Source of the DNA: a virus | IMG/VR virus record: IMGVR_UViG_3300028045_000037 | Location: 1 to 39,859 of that record | DNA: 39,859 nt | Direction: 5' to 3' (one strand) | Part shown: piece by piece, positions 1 to 9,400 of the stretch | How positions within the stretch are numbered: position 1 is the stretch's first letter | Layout: every line of letters begins with the position of its first letter | Translations under genes and position numbers: made by a program | Notes under the pieces: model-generated | The model's database searches: none | Told to the model about the DNA's origin: nothing | Seen by the model: only the letters and a program-made list of their open reading frames with translations

Positions 1-155
1 TCACTAACTTAAAGAAATTCATTACAACTAAAAAGGAGGGGATGATACAAAACGAACGCGCATTACCGAAGTAGCGATACACGTTAGGGATGGTTTAGGA
101 ACTCGAGTTAAGGGGGGAGTGTTCTAAATATATTAATTATGTCAGGAGTGCATCT
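1..155. other. leader region before the first gene
   Basis: No gene of useful length lies here. It holds two purine-rich Shine-Dalgarno-like tracts (31-41 and about 110-119) that do not serve an evident long reading frame. The first abuts an ATG at 42 that opens only ten codons (42-74), and the 2-nt spacing is too tight for good initiation. An AT-rich TATATTA at 129-135 lies just upstream of the next ribosome site and may be part of a promoter. The upstream gene that might explain the first tract is outside the window. Confidence 0.4.
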
Positions 156-572
156 ATGTGTAAAACTGCCAATATTATAAAATCTTTAATAGCTTCAGAT
201 GAGCAAAACTTGCAAAATTTAGTGGGCGTTTATAAGGTACTGGGAGTTAATTTTACAGAAGAAATGGCTCCGCCGTGCATTGCCCTACAATGCGAGAAAA
301 ACTGGAAGGATAAGTTTAAATCTATTATCCATGAAACCGTTAGAACAATAAATTTTGAGGAGGTAGCGGTTAGGCTGTCTATGCGAGCATACCGAAAGTA
401 CAAAGATTCTGACCCAACAAAGTACAAGAATGCCGTGTCGGAATTTAATAGTACTACGCTTCGAAAAAAATACCCTTCCGGAATAGACAGTTATTTAATG
501 GAGTGGATATGGGTTGCTTGGAATAAAATCCAAACACAGCAACAGTCTCTTCCATTTAAAACAAGGGATTAG
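156..572 (+). CDS. hypothetical protein, 138 aa
   Basis: I do not recognise this protein. The start ATG is preceded by AGGAG at a 7-nt distance. The product is a soluble, mostly helical-looking protein without signal peptide, membrane segment or obvious catalytic motif. It is rich in Lys and Asn and has several aromatic residues near the C-terminus. A small imperfect hairpin (592-597 pairing with 607-612) follows the stop and could weakly terminate transcription. It is probably co-transcribed with the next gene 88 nt downstream. Coding is supported by the ribosome site and the open frame; function is unknown. Confidence 0.75.
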   Translation: MCKTANIIKSLIASDEQNLQNLVGVYKVLGVNFTEEMAPPCIALQCEKNWKDKFKSIIHETVRTINFEEVAVRLSMRAYRKYKDSDPTKYKNAVSEFNSTTLRKKYPSGIDSYLMEWIWVAWNKIQTQQQSLPFKTRD

Positions 573-660
573 TGCGGGAGCTACATGCACTAAGCTATAA
601 GATCGGTAGCTTACATTTGAATTATTGTACCAAGTATTTTTTATTATCAGGAGGATTGTC

Positions 661-1359
661 ATGTCGGAATTGAAAGTAGCTCATTGTTTACTTACCCCCA
701 AAAAACTTTCACTAAGGATCTTAACTTTTGCGACCAGCTTCGCTGAATGTAAGATCACGTCCTATACTCCAGGACCTTCTCCGCGTAAGAGAAAGCTCTG
801 GGGTAAGGTGTTTAAAAGTATTTCAAACAAAACCTTGAATAATCTTTTATTCAAGGATAGTCGGATCAGCCAAAATATCTTTCGTCCCACAGGAGAGGTC
901 TCTATAGCTGGCTATCGGGTGGGGGTGAGCAATGCCTCTATGCTCTCAAAAGGGTTTAGTTTAAACGTTCCGAATATAGGTTACATCGGGAGGATTGAAA
1001 CAGATTTCCCGACCTTTATCTGCAACCGGGCGTTTATCACTGGAGTGCTGAGTTCGAAAGAGCAGAGAGCGTTTATGCGATACGCACTACTCACCTCAGA
1101 GATTTTTGCCGTTGGAGGAACCCAGGCAGATGTCGATACCGCGCTATTAGCCCTGAGTTATTCTATTAAAAAAGATCTATGGACGACCTACCACAAATGT
1201 GCAAAAGAAACTGAAAAGAACTTTGGGGAATACGTTGATAGAAAGCCTGGAAAGAAGGTGGTAGAAGGGCTCCCAGAATTCGCTACAGATGAGATAGGAC
1301 TATGCTCCCTTGGTCAGCTTAGTCCGAGCGGTAATAGACTGCGTCCATACGACGCGTAA
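661..1359 (+). CDS. hypothetical protein, 232 aa
   Basis: The start is placed at the ATG at 661 because AGGAGG lies 5 nt upstream; the frame is open back to a TTG at 625, but that codon has no ribosome site. The product is basic in its first 60 residues (a PRKRK cluster) and then mixed alpha/beta in character. No family motif is recognised and there is no membrane segment. The gene ends in front of a perfect 16-bp inverted repeat shared with the convergent operon. It may be an early or virion accessory protein, but nothing in the sequence decides this. Confidence 0.75.
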   Translation: MSELKVAHCLLTPKKLSLRILTFATSFAECKITSYTPGPSPRKRKLWGKVFKSISNKTLNNLLFKDSRISQNIFRPTGEVSIAGYRVGVSNASMLSKGFSLNVPNIGYIGRIETDFPTFICNRAFITGVLSSKEQRAFMRYALLTSEIFAVGGTQADVDTALLALSYSIKKDLWTTYHKCAKETEKNFGEYVDRKPGKKVVEGLPEFATDEIGLCSLGQLSPSGNRLRPYDA

Positions 1360-1374
1360 ACGTAACTACGAAAC

Positions 1375-1410
1375 GTAACTAACTGTCGGCGTCTGCCGAC
1401 AGTTAGTTAC
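1375..1410. terminator. bidirectional hairpin between convergent genes
   Basis: A perfect 16-bp stem (1375-1390 pairing with 1395-1410) with a GTCT loop lies between the stop of the rightward gene at 1359 and the stop of the leftward gene at 1417. No long U tract follows on either strand. Position and perfect symmetry suggest a shared bidirectional terminator or an mRNA 3' end-protecting hairpin. Confidence 0.75.
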
Positions 1411-1416
1411 ATATAC

Positions 1417-2940
1417 TTATAATAATTTTATAAATTTGTCCATCACATAATCCGTCACAAGTTCTACCAACACGACCATATCCACGGTATCGAGATCTTT
1501 TTGAGTTATTTCGTTAGACTCACCGACAAGTTTTAGATATGCACCGCCAAGCTGTTTGTATAAGGTTTCCAGAAAAGTTCCTTTATAATGGATTTTAATA
1601 ATGAGATCATACAACGTGTCTTCAATAGAGATGTTCTTTACTATAGAGTTTGTAGCGGCGATTGGAATCAAACTCTTAGGATTGTTGTGCGTAAACACCG
1701 TGGCCTCGACGTCCTTTATTTCTTTAATATAATCTGTAAGGACCTCAGTAAGGGCCATCTTTGTTGATTGATTTTCCAGCCTCAGTAGTCTGGATCTTTT
1801 TTGTCCTGCAGTGGCAGTAACCTTATTGGTGATAAAGCTCACACTGCCTAGGATTGCTTCACCAGTAATACCCCTGGCCGGAAGTTCTCCAGTAGGAAAT
1901 TTAAATGAAATATGGTGAGCGATGTTTTCTAGCGTACCACTATTGTTGGTAAAGATAGTGAGGCAATCTGGATTAATCATTTGATTGGATAGTACCAGAG
2001 TTCGTTCAAGCACTACCTCCCTAAGATATGTCCCAGAGTAGGCCATGAGTAAAAATACCTCATCTAAATAGTTAATGTTGGACATCATGTCCGAAAGGAC
2101 AGAGGGGGGCAACTCTACTATTTCGCTCCTTAATGCCTCAGTTATTTTTCTAGTGCTACTAAGATGTTTCAGTATAAACAACAAGGTATCGGTTGGATAT
2201 TGTAGACCGGTAGTAGTTTTGATGGCCTTGTGCACGAATTGAATTGCCTTCTTCCGGGTCGTGACAAGCCGTACCGTTTCCCTTATTTCGTCTGGTAGTA
2301 CGTCCTCGATGGCACTGTTTATGACGGTAACCATCTCGTCAATTTTTTCTTTTGGTAGCGTAATATCTTTGAGCCTTACATTATTCTTGCTCGCCCCTGG
2401 AGAAAGGAACCTGCCAAGTACCGCCAACCAACTGTCGGTAATTTCAGTACTATCGATCCGGATCTTTTCGTGTACTGTGGCAATTATAGCAGACCCCGTA
2501 CCGTAAGCTATTAGTGGGGACCAATCTATGTTTGTAAATACAGGACCAGTATCAGCCCCATGGTTAGCAACATAGTAAGGATCCCTCGATAGTCGTTCTG
2601 CTCTAATTGCTTGCGTCTTCTCGGCTAAAGCAGCTACGGTCTTTTTAACCACCGACAGCGTGGCCATAGAATCCCCTACCACCTCAGAAAGTGCCGTAAT
2701 GACAAGATCAATGTGTTCGAGTGCCTGCCCATGATGTATACGATTTTTGAATATCTGTTCAAGCTCTTCAATTAATTTTATAATGTATTGTTCATTATTA
2801 ATTTTAGCGCCGTGGGTGTCTCCTCCACCTATAAAGTTTTGGGCTGACATGGATAGGGAAGTGTTTGAATTGAACGCCACTTCCGGCAATGATTTATACT
2901 CTCTTACTATACGATTCATAAAAAACTCAAAAATATCCAT
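1417..2940 (-). CDS. putative virion structural protein, 507 aa
   Basis: This is the last gene of a leftward operon running from 7135. GGGAGG lies about 12 nt upstream of the ATG at 2940. The protein is long, soluble and mainly helical in appearance, with a Gly-rich patch (IGGGD) near residue 38 and no signal peptide. No enzymatic motif is visible. Its neighbours in the same operon include a baseplate-like protein, so a tail or baseplate role is an inference from context. It could equally be a head-associated protein. I do not recognise a family. Confidence 0.7.
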   Translation of the reverse strand: MDIFEFFMNRIVREYKSLPEVAFNSNTSLSMSAQNFIGGGDTHGAKINNEQYIIKLIEELEQIFKNRIHHGQALEHIDLVITALSEVVGDSMATLSVVKKTVAALAEKTQAIRAERLSRDPYYVANHGADTGPVFTNIDWSPLIAYGTGSAIIATVHEKIRIDSTEITDSWLAVLGRFLSPGASKNNVRLKDITLPKEKIDEMVTVINSAIEDVLPDEIRETVRLVTTRKKAIQFVHKAIKTTTGLQYPTDTLLFILKHLSSTRKITEALRSEIVELPPSVLSDMMSNINYLDEVFLLMAYSGTYLREVVLERTLVLSNQMINPDCLTIFTNNSGTLENIAHHISFKFPTGELPARGITGEAILGSVSFITNKVTATAGQKRSRLLRLENQSTKMALTEVLTDYIKEIKDVEATVFTHNNPKSLIPIAATNSIVKNISIEDTLYDLIIKIHYKGTFLETLYKQLGGAYLKLVGESNEITQKDLDTVDMVVLVELVTDYVMDKFIKLL

Positions 2941-2957
2941 AGCAGATGACGCCTCCC

Positions 2958-3125
2958 TTATTTTTCATTCAAAGATTGTGCTTTCTTTTGAATACTATTA
3001 AATACAATATTACTTACTTTATCTTCTGGGATTTCCGCATTAGGTTTGATGCGTGTTGCAACATTCTTAATGATGTGATACAGCACTCCGTACGAAAAGA
3101 CCTGCTTCTTGTTTATAGATTCCAT
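2958..3125 (-). CDS. small hypothetical protein, 55 aa
   Basis: A short gene of 55 codons plus stop sits in the gap between the 960-residue and 507-residue genes. GAAAGGAG lies 7 nt upstream of its ATG at 3125, and the stop is 17 nt before the next start. The product begins MESINKKQV and ends with a Lys-rich helix (SIQKKAQSLNEK). It has no membrane segment. The strong ribosome site, tight spacing and shared strand make it a credible member of the leftward operon. It might be a small virion or assembly-chaperone protein, but that is conjecture. Confidence 0.65.
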   Translation of the reverse strand: MESINKKQVFSYGVLYHIIKNVATRIKPNAEIPEDKVSNIVFNSIQKKAQSLNEK

Positions 3126-3176
3126 TTGTGGCTCCTTTCAGATTAGCAAAATGATTACATAATATGATAATTGGGA

Positions 3177-6059
3177 TCATGTGGTAACTATTCTTAGGAT
3201 AAGTTGACGCTCTATGCCGATAGTCTTATCGGCCATTACAACCAACTGCTGCCTTAAAGATGGCCGTGAATCGTCCCCGGCCGAAATTAACGTCTGTAAT
3301 GTTGGGTCATTATTTATTCCTAATATATCTACCTCACGGACATGCTCCGACATAGATTCCCTTATCTCCTTAGCGATCGCAGTTAAAGAAAATATTCCGG
3401 TTGCGAGATGTCTATCAATAAGTTTCAATATACTCGTTCTTAGAAGTTCTAGATACTGGTTATTGGCTGCCACGAACTCATACACGTGCAATTTCAGACT
3501 GAGTTCAAGTTCGAGTGGAACTTCAAGGTGAGTGTCACTATCAAGTTTAAAGAGACCCGTGCCTATAGATCGTATTGGCTGAAAATAAAGTTTAGTTTTT
3601 TCCAGCAGCCTCTCACGTATTGGAGCGATGGTATCAAAATACTGACGTAGTTTTTGGGTCACCATACTCATAAAGCCAGCATGCTCATCTGCTTCGGACA
3701 GAGTAAGTCTAGCGGACACATGGAGCATGTCTACATTATAGATTAGTTCTCGATCCTCCGCTATTGTTGGATTACCCTTAGAATCCAATATTATATCTCC
3801 AACCTCATGGAGCCAAATCAAATCTCCATTCGCATCTTGCATCTGATCACCTTGATTATACTTGGGCACGAGCACGATATTACCGTCAACGTCCGTAGTA
3901 TATATCGGGATCCCTTGCGCGTCTGTTTCGTACACGGTGGACTGATAGGTCACTGGGATACTTACTTGATGTCTTGCATACTCTTCGCTGGTGTACATTA
4001 GATCAACTCTTGAAAACACATACTCCACATGTTCACCCAATGTGATGTATATGTTCTGTTGTAACAATGGGACATATTCATTAAACGATGGAGCAATCGC
4101 GGTTTTCAATGGTGTGTTCTTAGCACTTATAGAATCTATATGATTCCCATGAACCATGAATGATGCCCGTAAAGTGAACTTGAGTGGTATAGAGACATCC
4201 ACTGCACTAAACAAATCATTGAATGGTGATAATATGATATTATGGTTTACATCAAGATCATAGTTGGTAGTCAAACCAATAATATAAATATACTTACCAT
4301 CGATTGTTTCTGAGTAAGTTGCTTCCATATGAACATTAGGTCCGACCGCATCATCCGTATCAAGATACACCACAATGTCTTCTATCGGTAATTCCAATAT
4401 ATCATCCGTTGGGGTAACAACTAATTTAATTTCAAACCCGCCAGTCCCCTCAGATTTATGCGTTATAGCTGCACTATAGATTGATAGTTGAGAACTAACA
4501 TTGATATTTTCTGCTATGTGTTCTATCCGATTTATCACAGGAGAGGACAAATCAAAAGATTCTGCGAGTGGGTACTTATCTGTTATATTGACTCTAACGT
4601 GGAAGGGACACTTAGTATAAATATTATTGTTGTACATGGCTATCTTTTCTGTCTTAGGTAATACCGATAGCTCCGTTGTTTCAGTATCAGTTAGAACAAG
4701 ACAAATGTCATCGACATACTTGTAAACCGTGGTCGGTAGTATCGTGATAGATCCCTCTAAATTATTTTTAATAGTGGCGGTATTTGCTATTACGTCTCTC
4801 GTTATTCGAGTTGGGATATTACCAGATGGTATGATTGAGCCGTACGGATCTATAAGTTCCTTGAAGCACAAATAAATGCGATCTGTGATGTTGTCAACAT
4901 ACTGCTTGCTGACAAATCCAACTGCCTCGAACGCTTTTTGCCGCTCCATATGTGACACTAATAATCCATCAGTAAATGAATCATTCACGACCCTGGCTCG
5001 AAACTCTTCAAAAGATATTCCATTTCCGCCTCCGGCAATAGTGTACGATAACGGCGCAACCAGTTGTGTTGGTATTCGGTGGAGTATCTTGGAATATTTA
5101 TTTTCTTCTGGTTCTGCGGATATGACATAATTAGTAGTAATGTCTTCTGCAGACAGCTGTCCGATGTCTATGTCTATCTCACCCTTAGTAGAGAATATAG
5201 CAATCTTTAATTTACTACCCATAAGATCGTTTGAAAAATATACCTGAGGGATAGTTATTTTTATTCTATTGGTATCAAACTCTACTACCATCTTAATTGT
5301 CGGATTGTCTGAGTTATAGGTATCTTCCGCCAATGTCTGATCCATTTCCTGCCAGGAACCATCTATATAGTGATGGGCACGCAATGCATAAAACTGATCA
5401 TCGAACGTATACGCTTTAGCGAAACCTGCGTTTGGAGAAAGATCCTCCACAAAAGTTGTTTTTATGAACTGGTGTATAGGTATTTGTATTGCAATGAGTT
5501 CCATCCCATTGACAGAGTAATCCCTATGTTCTATCGTGTTGACTGATAACCGATGTAATGGATTTACCGTTTCTGTGTCATAACTCGTGACAATAGAATT
5601 TGTTACCCTATTAATTTTAATGTCTATCGGATAATGTATACCGAAGGAATTTCCCGCAATAGTAAACACACTGTCAGTAGGTATAGTTACCTTCTTATAG
5701 TTATCATTAAAGTCTTGAGCATAATCAATAAGATATTTTTTATCTAAACTAATCAATATTTCGCAGGAAGCTGGCGTGGCGAATAAACCAACATAATCCA
5801 AGAAAGAGATATGTCGATATAGGTCTGTCGCGGTAGTGGCTCTTTTTGGATAGATGGATGGGTGCAGGTTTAATACCTCATTTATTGCATCCGCTGTAGT
5901 AGTAGAAAAGGCCTCCAGTATACCAGTGAAGACATTATTAACTCCGACTACAGGTGTCCCTCCTAGTAATTTATTTTGAATATCCTCTAGTACTATGTTC
6001 TGTATAGATAACGGGTTACCAAATAACTCCGAAGCGATTTTATTATTAGTGTCAGTCAT
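3177..6059 (-). CDS. putative baseplate wedge (gp6/J-like) structural protein, 960 aa
   Basis: This is the largest gene of the leftward operon, with GGGAG upstream of the ATG at 6059, and starts 14 nt after its upstream neighbour ends. Near residues 345-400 it has a Gly-rich AGGGNG stretch followed by SFEEFRARV and a helical segment ending VSKQYVDNITDRIYL. That layout recalls the core of baseplate J / T4 gp6-type proteins, where a Gly-Gly loop precedes a helix with a conserved Arg. The remainder is beta-rich, consistent with a large baseplate or tail protein. The N-terminus is helical and the C-terminus ends in a short beta segment. The family assignment is tentative and based on pattern and size only. 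Confidence 0.55.
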   Translation of the reverse strand: MTDTNNKIASELFGNPLSIQNIVLEDIQNKLLGGTPVVGVNNVFTGILEAFSTTTADAINEVLNLHPSIYPKRATTATDLYRHISFLDYVGLFATPASCEILISLDKKYLIDYAQDFNDNYKKVTIPTDSVFTIAGNSFGIHYPIDIKINRVTNSIVTSYDTETVNPLHRLSVNTIEHRDYSVNGMELIAIQIPIHQFIKTTFVEDLSPNAGFAKAYTFDDQFYALRAHHYIDGSWQEMDQTLAEDTYNSDNPTIKMVVEFDTNRIKITIPQVYFSNDLMGSKLKIAIFSTKGEIDIDIGQLSAEDITTNYVISAEPEENKYSKILHRIPTQLVAPLSYTIAGGGNGISFEEFRARVVNDSFTDGLLVSHMERQKAFEAVGFVSKQYVDNITDRIYLCFKELIDPYGSIIPSGNIPTRITRDVIANTATIKNNLEGSITILPTTVYKYVDDICLVLTDTETTELSVLPKTEKIAMYNNNIYTKCPFHVRVNITDKYPLAESFDLSSPVINRIEHIAENINVSSQLSIYSAAITHKSEGTGGFEIKLVVTPTDDILELPIEDIVVYLDTDDAVGPNVHMEATYSETIDGKYIYIIGLTTNYDLDVNHNIILSPFNDLFSAVDVSIPLKFTLRASFMVHGNHIDSISAKNTPLKTAIAPSFNEYVPLLQQNIYITLGEHVEYVFSRVDLMYTSEEYARHQVSIPVTYQSTVYETDAQGIPIYTTDVDGNIVLVPKYNQGDQMQDANGDLIWLHEVGDIILDSKGNPTIAEDRELIYNVDMLHVSARLTLSEADEHAGFMSMVTQKLRQYFDTIAPIRERLLEKTKLYFQPIRSIGTGLFKLDSDTHLEVPLELELSLKLHVYEFVAANNQYLELLRTSILKLIDRHLATGIFSLTAIAKEIRESMSEHVREVDILGINNDPTLQTLISAGDDSRPSLRQQLVVMADKTIGIERQLILRIVTT

Positions 6060-6073
6060 GACCGATGCTCCCT

Positions 6074-7135
6074 TTATTTATGTACATCCTTAAATACTAG
6101 TTCTATTCCATGCTTATTAGTTTCTATGTACGGAATGCCGGTGTAGTTATTTATCGGCAGCGCTTCCAATGTAGCACTCTCTTTCACATGGGGACAGTAG
6201 CGTTCAACTAGTCGATTAAAATCTAACAATATCGCATAATCATTATACTCCACTTTATTACTCATGAATGGTATAGATAGACGTTTTGCCGCTTCGACAT
6301 AAAGCTCATTCTCGTTCATATTAATTATAGCACCCATTGGTACTGACTTTGGAAAACAACCAGTGGCTTTAGCGTAGTGGGTAATAAATCTTCTGGTCGG
6401 GTCCAACAAAAATCTATATATAGACACGGAGTAATTAATTTGCTGCGCGTCAATATGTTCCTTGTATGCCGTCATAGTACCCTTAGTTACATGCTGCATA
6501 TATTCTAACCAAGACAAAAATATTGCAGCTATAGGACCGTTTGGAATGTCTTTAAACTGTAACGAAAGATCGTAAGATTTGTTTAGTTGATCGCTACCGA
6601 GAGCCACGGTTAGGTCCTCACTGTGAAACCCACCTTCAGTTGTTCTTGTTTGCATTATCGGATCCGGCCATCCGTTGATACTACTCAATCCCTTACATAG
6701 TGGAATAAAGAATGGATTGTATGGATCCAATAATGGAGAATTATTTACTATGTCGATGTTGTTTGCTTGAAATTTTGTATCTAAGAGACATCTTATAGCG
6801 AAGGCAGTGGATCTTGGATTAGTAGTATCGAGTGGGGCCAGTACCCTACTTTGTCGTATACAGGCACTGGTTAGATTGAGGCAAGGTCGTGTTATAAATG
6901 TCATTCCGCTATGAACCGAATTAGCTGGCATGGTATCCCTACCAAAACGATCCATCCTAGAAAACCAATTTTGAAACTGCGTATTGTAGCTACCGTCTCC
7001 CGTGGACTTTAAGATCATGTCCATAACGTGTGCGGCGTCTATTCCTGCTTCGCTTTTCGATCGAACAATGTCTATATCGGCAGTAGCATTCTCCATGAGC
7101 TTTGCAGCGTTAAGAAAGTTAGTCTCATCGCTCAT
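6074..7135 (-). CDS. putative virion structural protein, 353 aa
   Basis: This is the first gene of the leftward operon, with AGGAG 8 nt upstream of the ATG at 7135 and divergent from the gene at 7287. The N-terminal 50 residues are helical and acidic. The centre is rich in Pro, Asn and aromatic residues (SPLLDPYNPFFIPL), typical of phage structural proteins. No enzyme motif or membrane segment is seen. Its place directly upstream of a baseplate-like gene suggests a tail or baseplate component, by context only. Confidence 0.65.
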   Translation of the reverse strand: MSDETNFLNAAKLMENATADIDIVRSKSEAGIDAAHVMDMILKSTGDGSYNTQFQNWFSRMDRFGRDTMPANSVHSGMTFITRPCLNLTSACIRQSRVLAPLDTTNPRSTAFAIRCLLDTKFQANNIDIVNNSPLLDPYNPFFIPLCKGLSSINGWPDPIMQTRTTEGGFHSEDLTVALGSDQLNKSYDLSLQFKDIPNGPIAAIFLSWLEYMQHVTKGTMTAYKEHIDAQQINYSVSIYRFLLDPTRRFITHYAKATGCFPKSVPMGAIINMNENELYVEAAKRLSIPFMSNKVEYNDYAILLDFNRLVERYCPHVKESATLEALPINNYTGIPYIETNKHGIELVFKDVHK

Positions 7136-7286
7136 AAGGTTTCTCCTATTGTTTAGATGCCAAGCTGGTCCATATCAGCATGAAGGTATAATTACCATTA
7201 CTTGTAGGTATTATGTTAACATATTATATTAACCCGTACTATAAAATAAACACGACAAAGTTGGTTCTTTTGTCGGTGGAGGAAAC
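7136..7286. promoter_or_regulatory. divergent intergenic region with AT-rich promoter-like element
   Basis: This spacer separates the leftward structural operon from the rightward gene at 7287 and must carry signals for both unless distant promoters are used. On the + strand TATATTAA at 7225-7232 lies 55 nt upstream of the ATG and resembles, weakly, the TATATATTA(C) motif found elsewhere in the window. The leftward promoter is not evident. Confidence 0.35.
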
Positions 7287-8381
7287 ATGAGAAACAATCA
7301 CGCGAAAAAGAGTACTTCCGGACAAGAAGCATTTTATGATTCGCTTAGAGACAACTCGGATGATTCGTCGTTCTTAGGATGGATGGAGCGATTCTACCGG
7401 GTTAACGAGCTGACGACGTCCAGCTTATCCCAGTATACTAAGCCAACTAACATAATGAGCCGATTGTATATTGAACAGAGCATTGTTAATGATGAGGTAA
7501 TTCCACCATTAATCTCCATGCTACACCAAAGTTACGTCGGGTATGTGTTTTCTGCGGTGCAACTGAATCAACTCGTTGATGGGACTCGCACGGTAAGAGA
7601 CATCTTACAATTAATCTCTACTGAAGAATACGTGGATTCCGTGGAACTCATTAAATCTGAATTTGGAAAGACTAATCTCGATAAGGTAGTTACCGGAATC
7701 GAAGAACAATCTTTTCAGTTAGAGAAAGGAGAGACCAAACTCCTCACTGGGAAACTAATTGATATTGATATTAAAGTTGGGAAAGATAAGATCACTATGA
7801 AGATCAGAGTCCAACTTATTCCGAGATTCATTCCTACTGAAGTTGCCAAGGGGTTCATCGATCTTAACTTTGACCCTCCCTTAGGAAGAAGATGGAAACA
7901 AATGCGGGCTGGGGAAATATCATTCATTAGTGACTTCATCGCAGCGCGAGATCTGGTAGCGCGTCATAAAAAATCATTAAGTAAGGACAAAGATGGGGTC
8001 TTGTTGGGGATGTTCGAAACGCAACGAAATAGCCTATCCAAATACTTACTACAACTTGTAGGCATTACCCCTCCGAGAATGAACGTTGCCAATAGTGTAT
8101 TAATTATTACTAAGGGCACGTTTGATAAAGCTTGTAATGATAATTCTGTGAACTTCGAACTTCCGGCGATGCGTAACAAGTTCTTTGGGAAGAGTTTTAT
8201 GATGTGCGTTGCCGTGGTAGATCCGTTATATCATCAGGTTGAAATCTTCTACCATGGAATAGATGAGTCGGGTGAATATACTTATAATTTGCTGGCAAAG
8301 GGTGCAGGCGGTGGCGGTGATAAATTTGATCTGAAGACCATAATGAGTACCTTCGCTGCTGGTAGGCCACCAAGCTTTTAA
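7287..8381 (+). CDS. putative virion structural protein, 364 aa
   Basis: GGAGG lies 5 nt before the ATG. The N-terminus is polar and probably disordered (HAKKSTSGQEA). Residues about 60-130 look helical, and residues 140-210 contain alternating beta strands. The C-terminus has a Gly-rich linker (AKGAGGGGDKFD). There is no signal peptide or catalytic motif. It heads a run of four rightward genes of similar size and style that are most simply read as virion or inner-body proteins. No family is recognised. Confidence 0.65.
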   Translation: MRNNHAKKSTSGQEAFYDSLRDNSDDSSFLGWMERFYRVNELTTSSLSQYTKPTNIMSRLYIEQSIVNDEVIPPLISMLHQSYVGYVFSAVQLNQLVDGTRTVRDILQLISTEEYVDSVELIKSEFGKTNLDKVVTGIEEQSFQLEKGETKLLTGKLIDIDIKVGKDKITMKIRVQLIPRFIPTEVAKGFIDLNFDPPLGRRWKQMRAGEISFISDFIAARDLVARHKKSLSKDKDGVLLGMFETQRNSLSKYLLQLVGITPPRMNVANSVLIITKGTFDKACNDNSVNFELPAMRNKFFGKSFMMCVAVVDPLYHQVEIFYHGIDESGEYTYNLLAKGAGGGGDKFDLKTIMSTFAAGRPPSF

Positions 8382-8419
8382 TTTATCGGATCTATAACAA
8401 TCTTACAAAAGAGGTTACA

Positions 8420-9397
8420 ATGAGTATCATAAAAGAAATGACGGCTGCACTCGGCTCGCTTTTCAAATCAGACCTAAAGCTAAAGAGCATTAATAAAGAA
8501 TCCTTTTATGAGTATCTGGTTCTACTTAAAACGGAGAACCAGATACTCGGGACATGCCTGAGTAATTGGGAGACTAAACAAATTGATCTTCTGACTCGTC
8601 GGGTACAAGAGTTGGTTGGTAAAAAATCCAACAAGGCAGCTACTGTATATAAACAGTTTCGAGGAAAGCTTACCAAAAAGGCGGCGGATCTTGAATCGAC
8701 TGCGGTGTTCGGTTCTATTCTCTATGTGAGTAAGGAATTCGACGAGATTCTGGCGGATATCGAAGACAACATAGACAACTTATTCCAGAATAAGAACATA
8801 ACTATAGCTAACACTAGGGTATCTCATTTGGTGGTATTTGGTGCCATAAGAGATTTCCGTGAGTTTGTTAAATTTGGTAGAGCATTGTTCGGAGCTATCA
8901 CAACAGAGCTATCTGGAGAACTCGGATCTACTGCTAAGTTTAGAATGAACGCCATCAGTGATCATCAAGGAGTAGTCAATACAATCAATCGGGTCTGTCG
9001 TGGCGAAGGCGCGTGCTCCTATCTGCCCGCTATAAATAAACTAAGCCAGAGCGGAAGCGACTTACTGCTTATGTCTGGCAATAAATCTTTCTTTACTGAT
9101 TTTCTTCCCGCCAGGGCATTCACTAAAACTTCCGCAGCTCTTGCGATTAGTGGAATCTATAGCCTCAATTTATTTAGATTCATTGGTGAGGCCTGGAACC
9201 TTTACCAGGCTAAGAAGGGGAGACTAAGGGAACTGGACAGAGACTGGATGGAGTCTAGGGTAGCCCTCATAAAGCTCGATTTGATGGGGGTTGACCATAA
9301 CGATCCGCAATACCTGAAGCTTATTAAAATTATTGATAACTATGAGGGAATGATAAATAAGCTAAATCAGGAAATTGCTAAACTAGAGGATAACTGA
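8420..9397 (+). CDS. hypothetical protein, 325 aa, possible inner virion protein
   Basis: The start is supported by AAGAGG upstream of the ATG. The protein is basic and strongly helical, with charged helices over residues 45-110. A more hydrophobic stretch lies around residues 235-260 (TSAALAISGIYSLNLFRFIG), too short and interrupted for a clear transmembrane helix. The C-terminal 40 residues look like a coiled coil. The next gene starts only 3 nt after its stop, so translation is probably coupled. Proteins of this type are common among packaged head proteins of giant phages, but this is inference. Confidence 0.65.
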   Translation: MSIIKEMTAALGSLFKSDLKLKSINKESFYEYLVLLKTENQILGTCLSNWETKQIDLLTRRVQELVGKKSNKAATVYKQFRGKLTKKAADLESTAVFGSILYVSKEFDEILADIEDNIDNLFQNKNITIANTRVSHLVVFGAIRDFREFVKFGRALFGAITTELSGELGSTAKFRMNAISDHQGVVNTINRVCRGEGACSYLPAINKLSQSGSDLLLMSGNKSFFTDFLPARAFTKTSAALAISGIYSLNLFRFIGEAWNLYQAKKGRLRELDRDWMESRVALIKLDLMGVDHNDPQYLKLIKIIDNYEGMINKLNQEIAKLEDN

Positions 9398-9400
9398 TAT

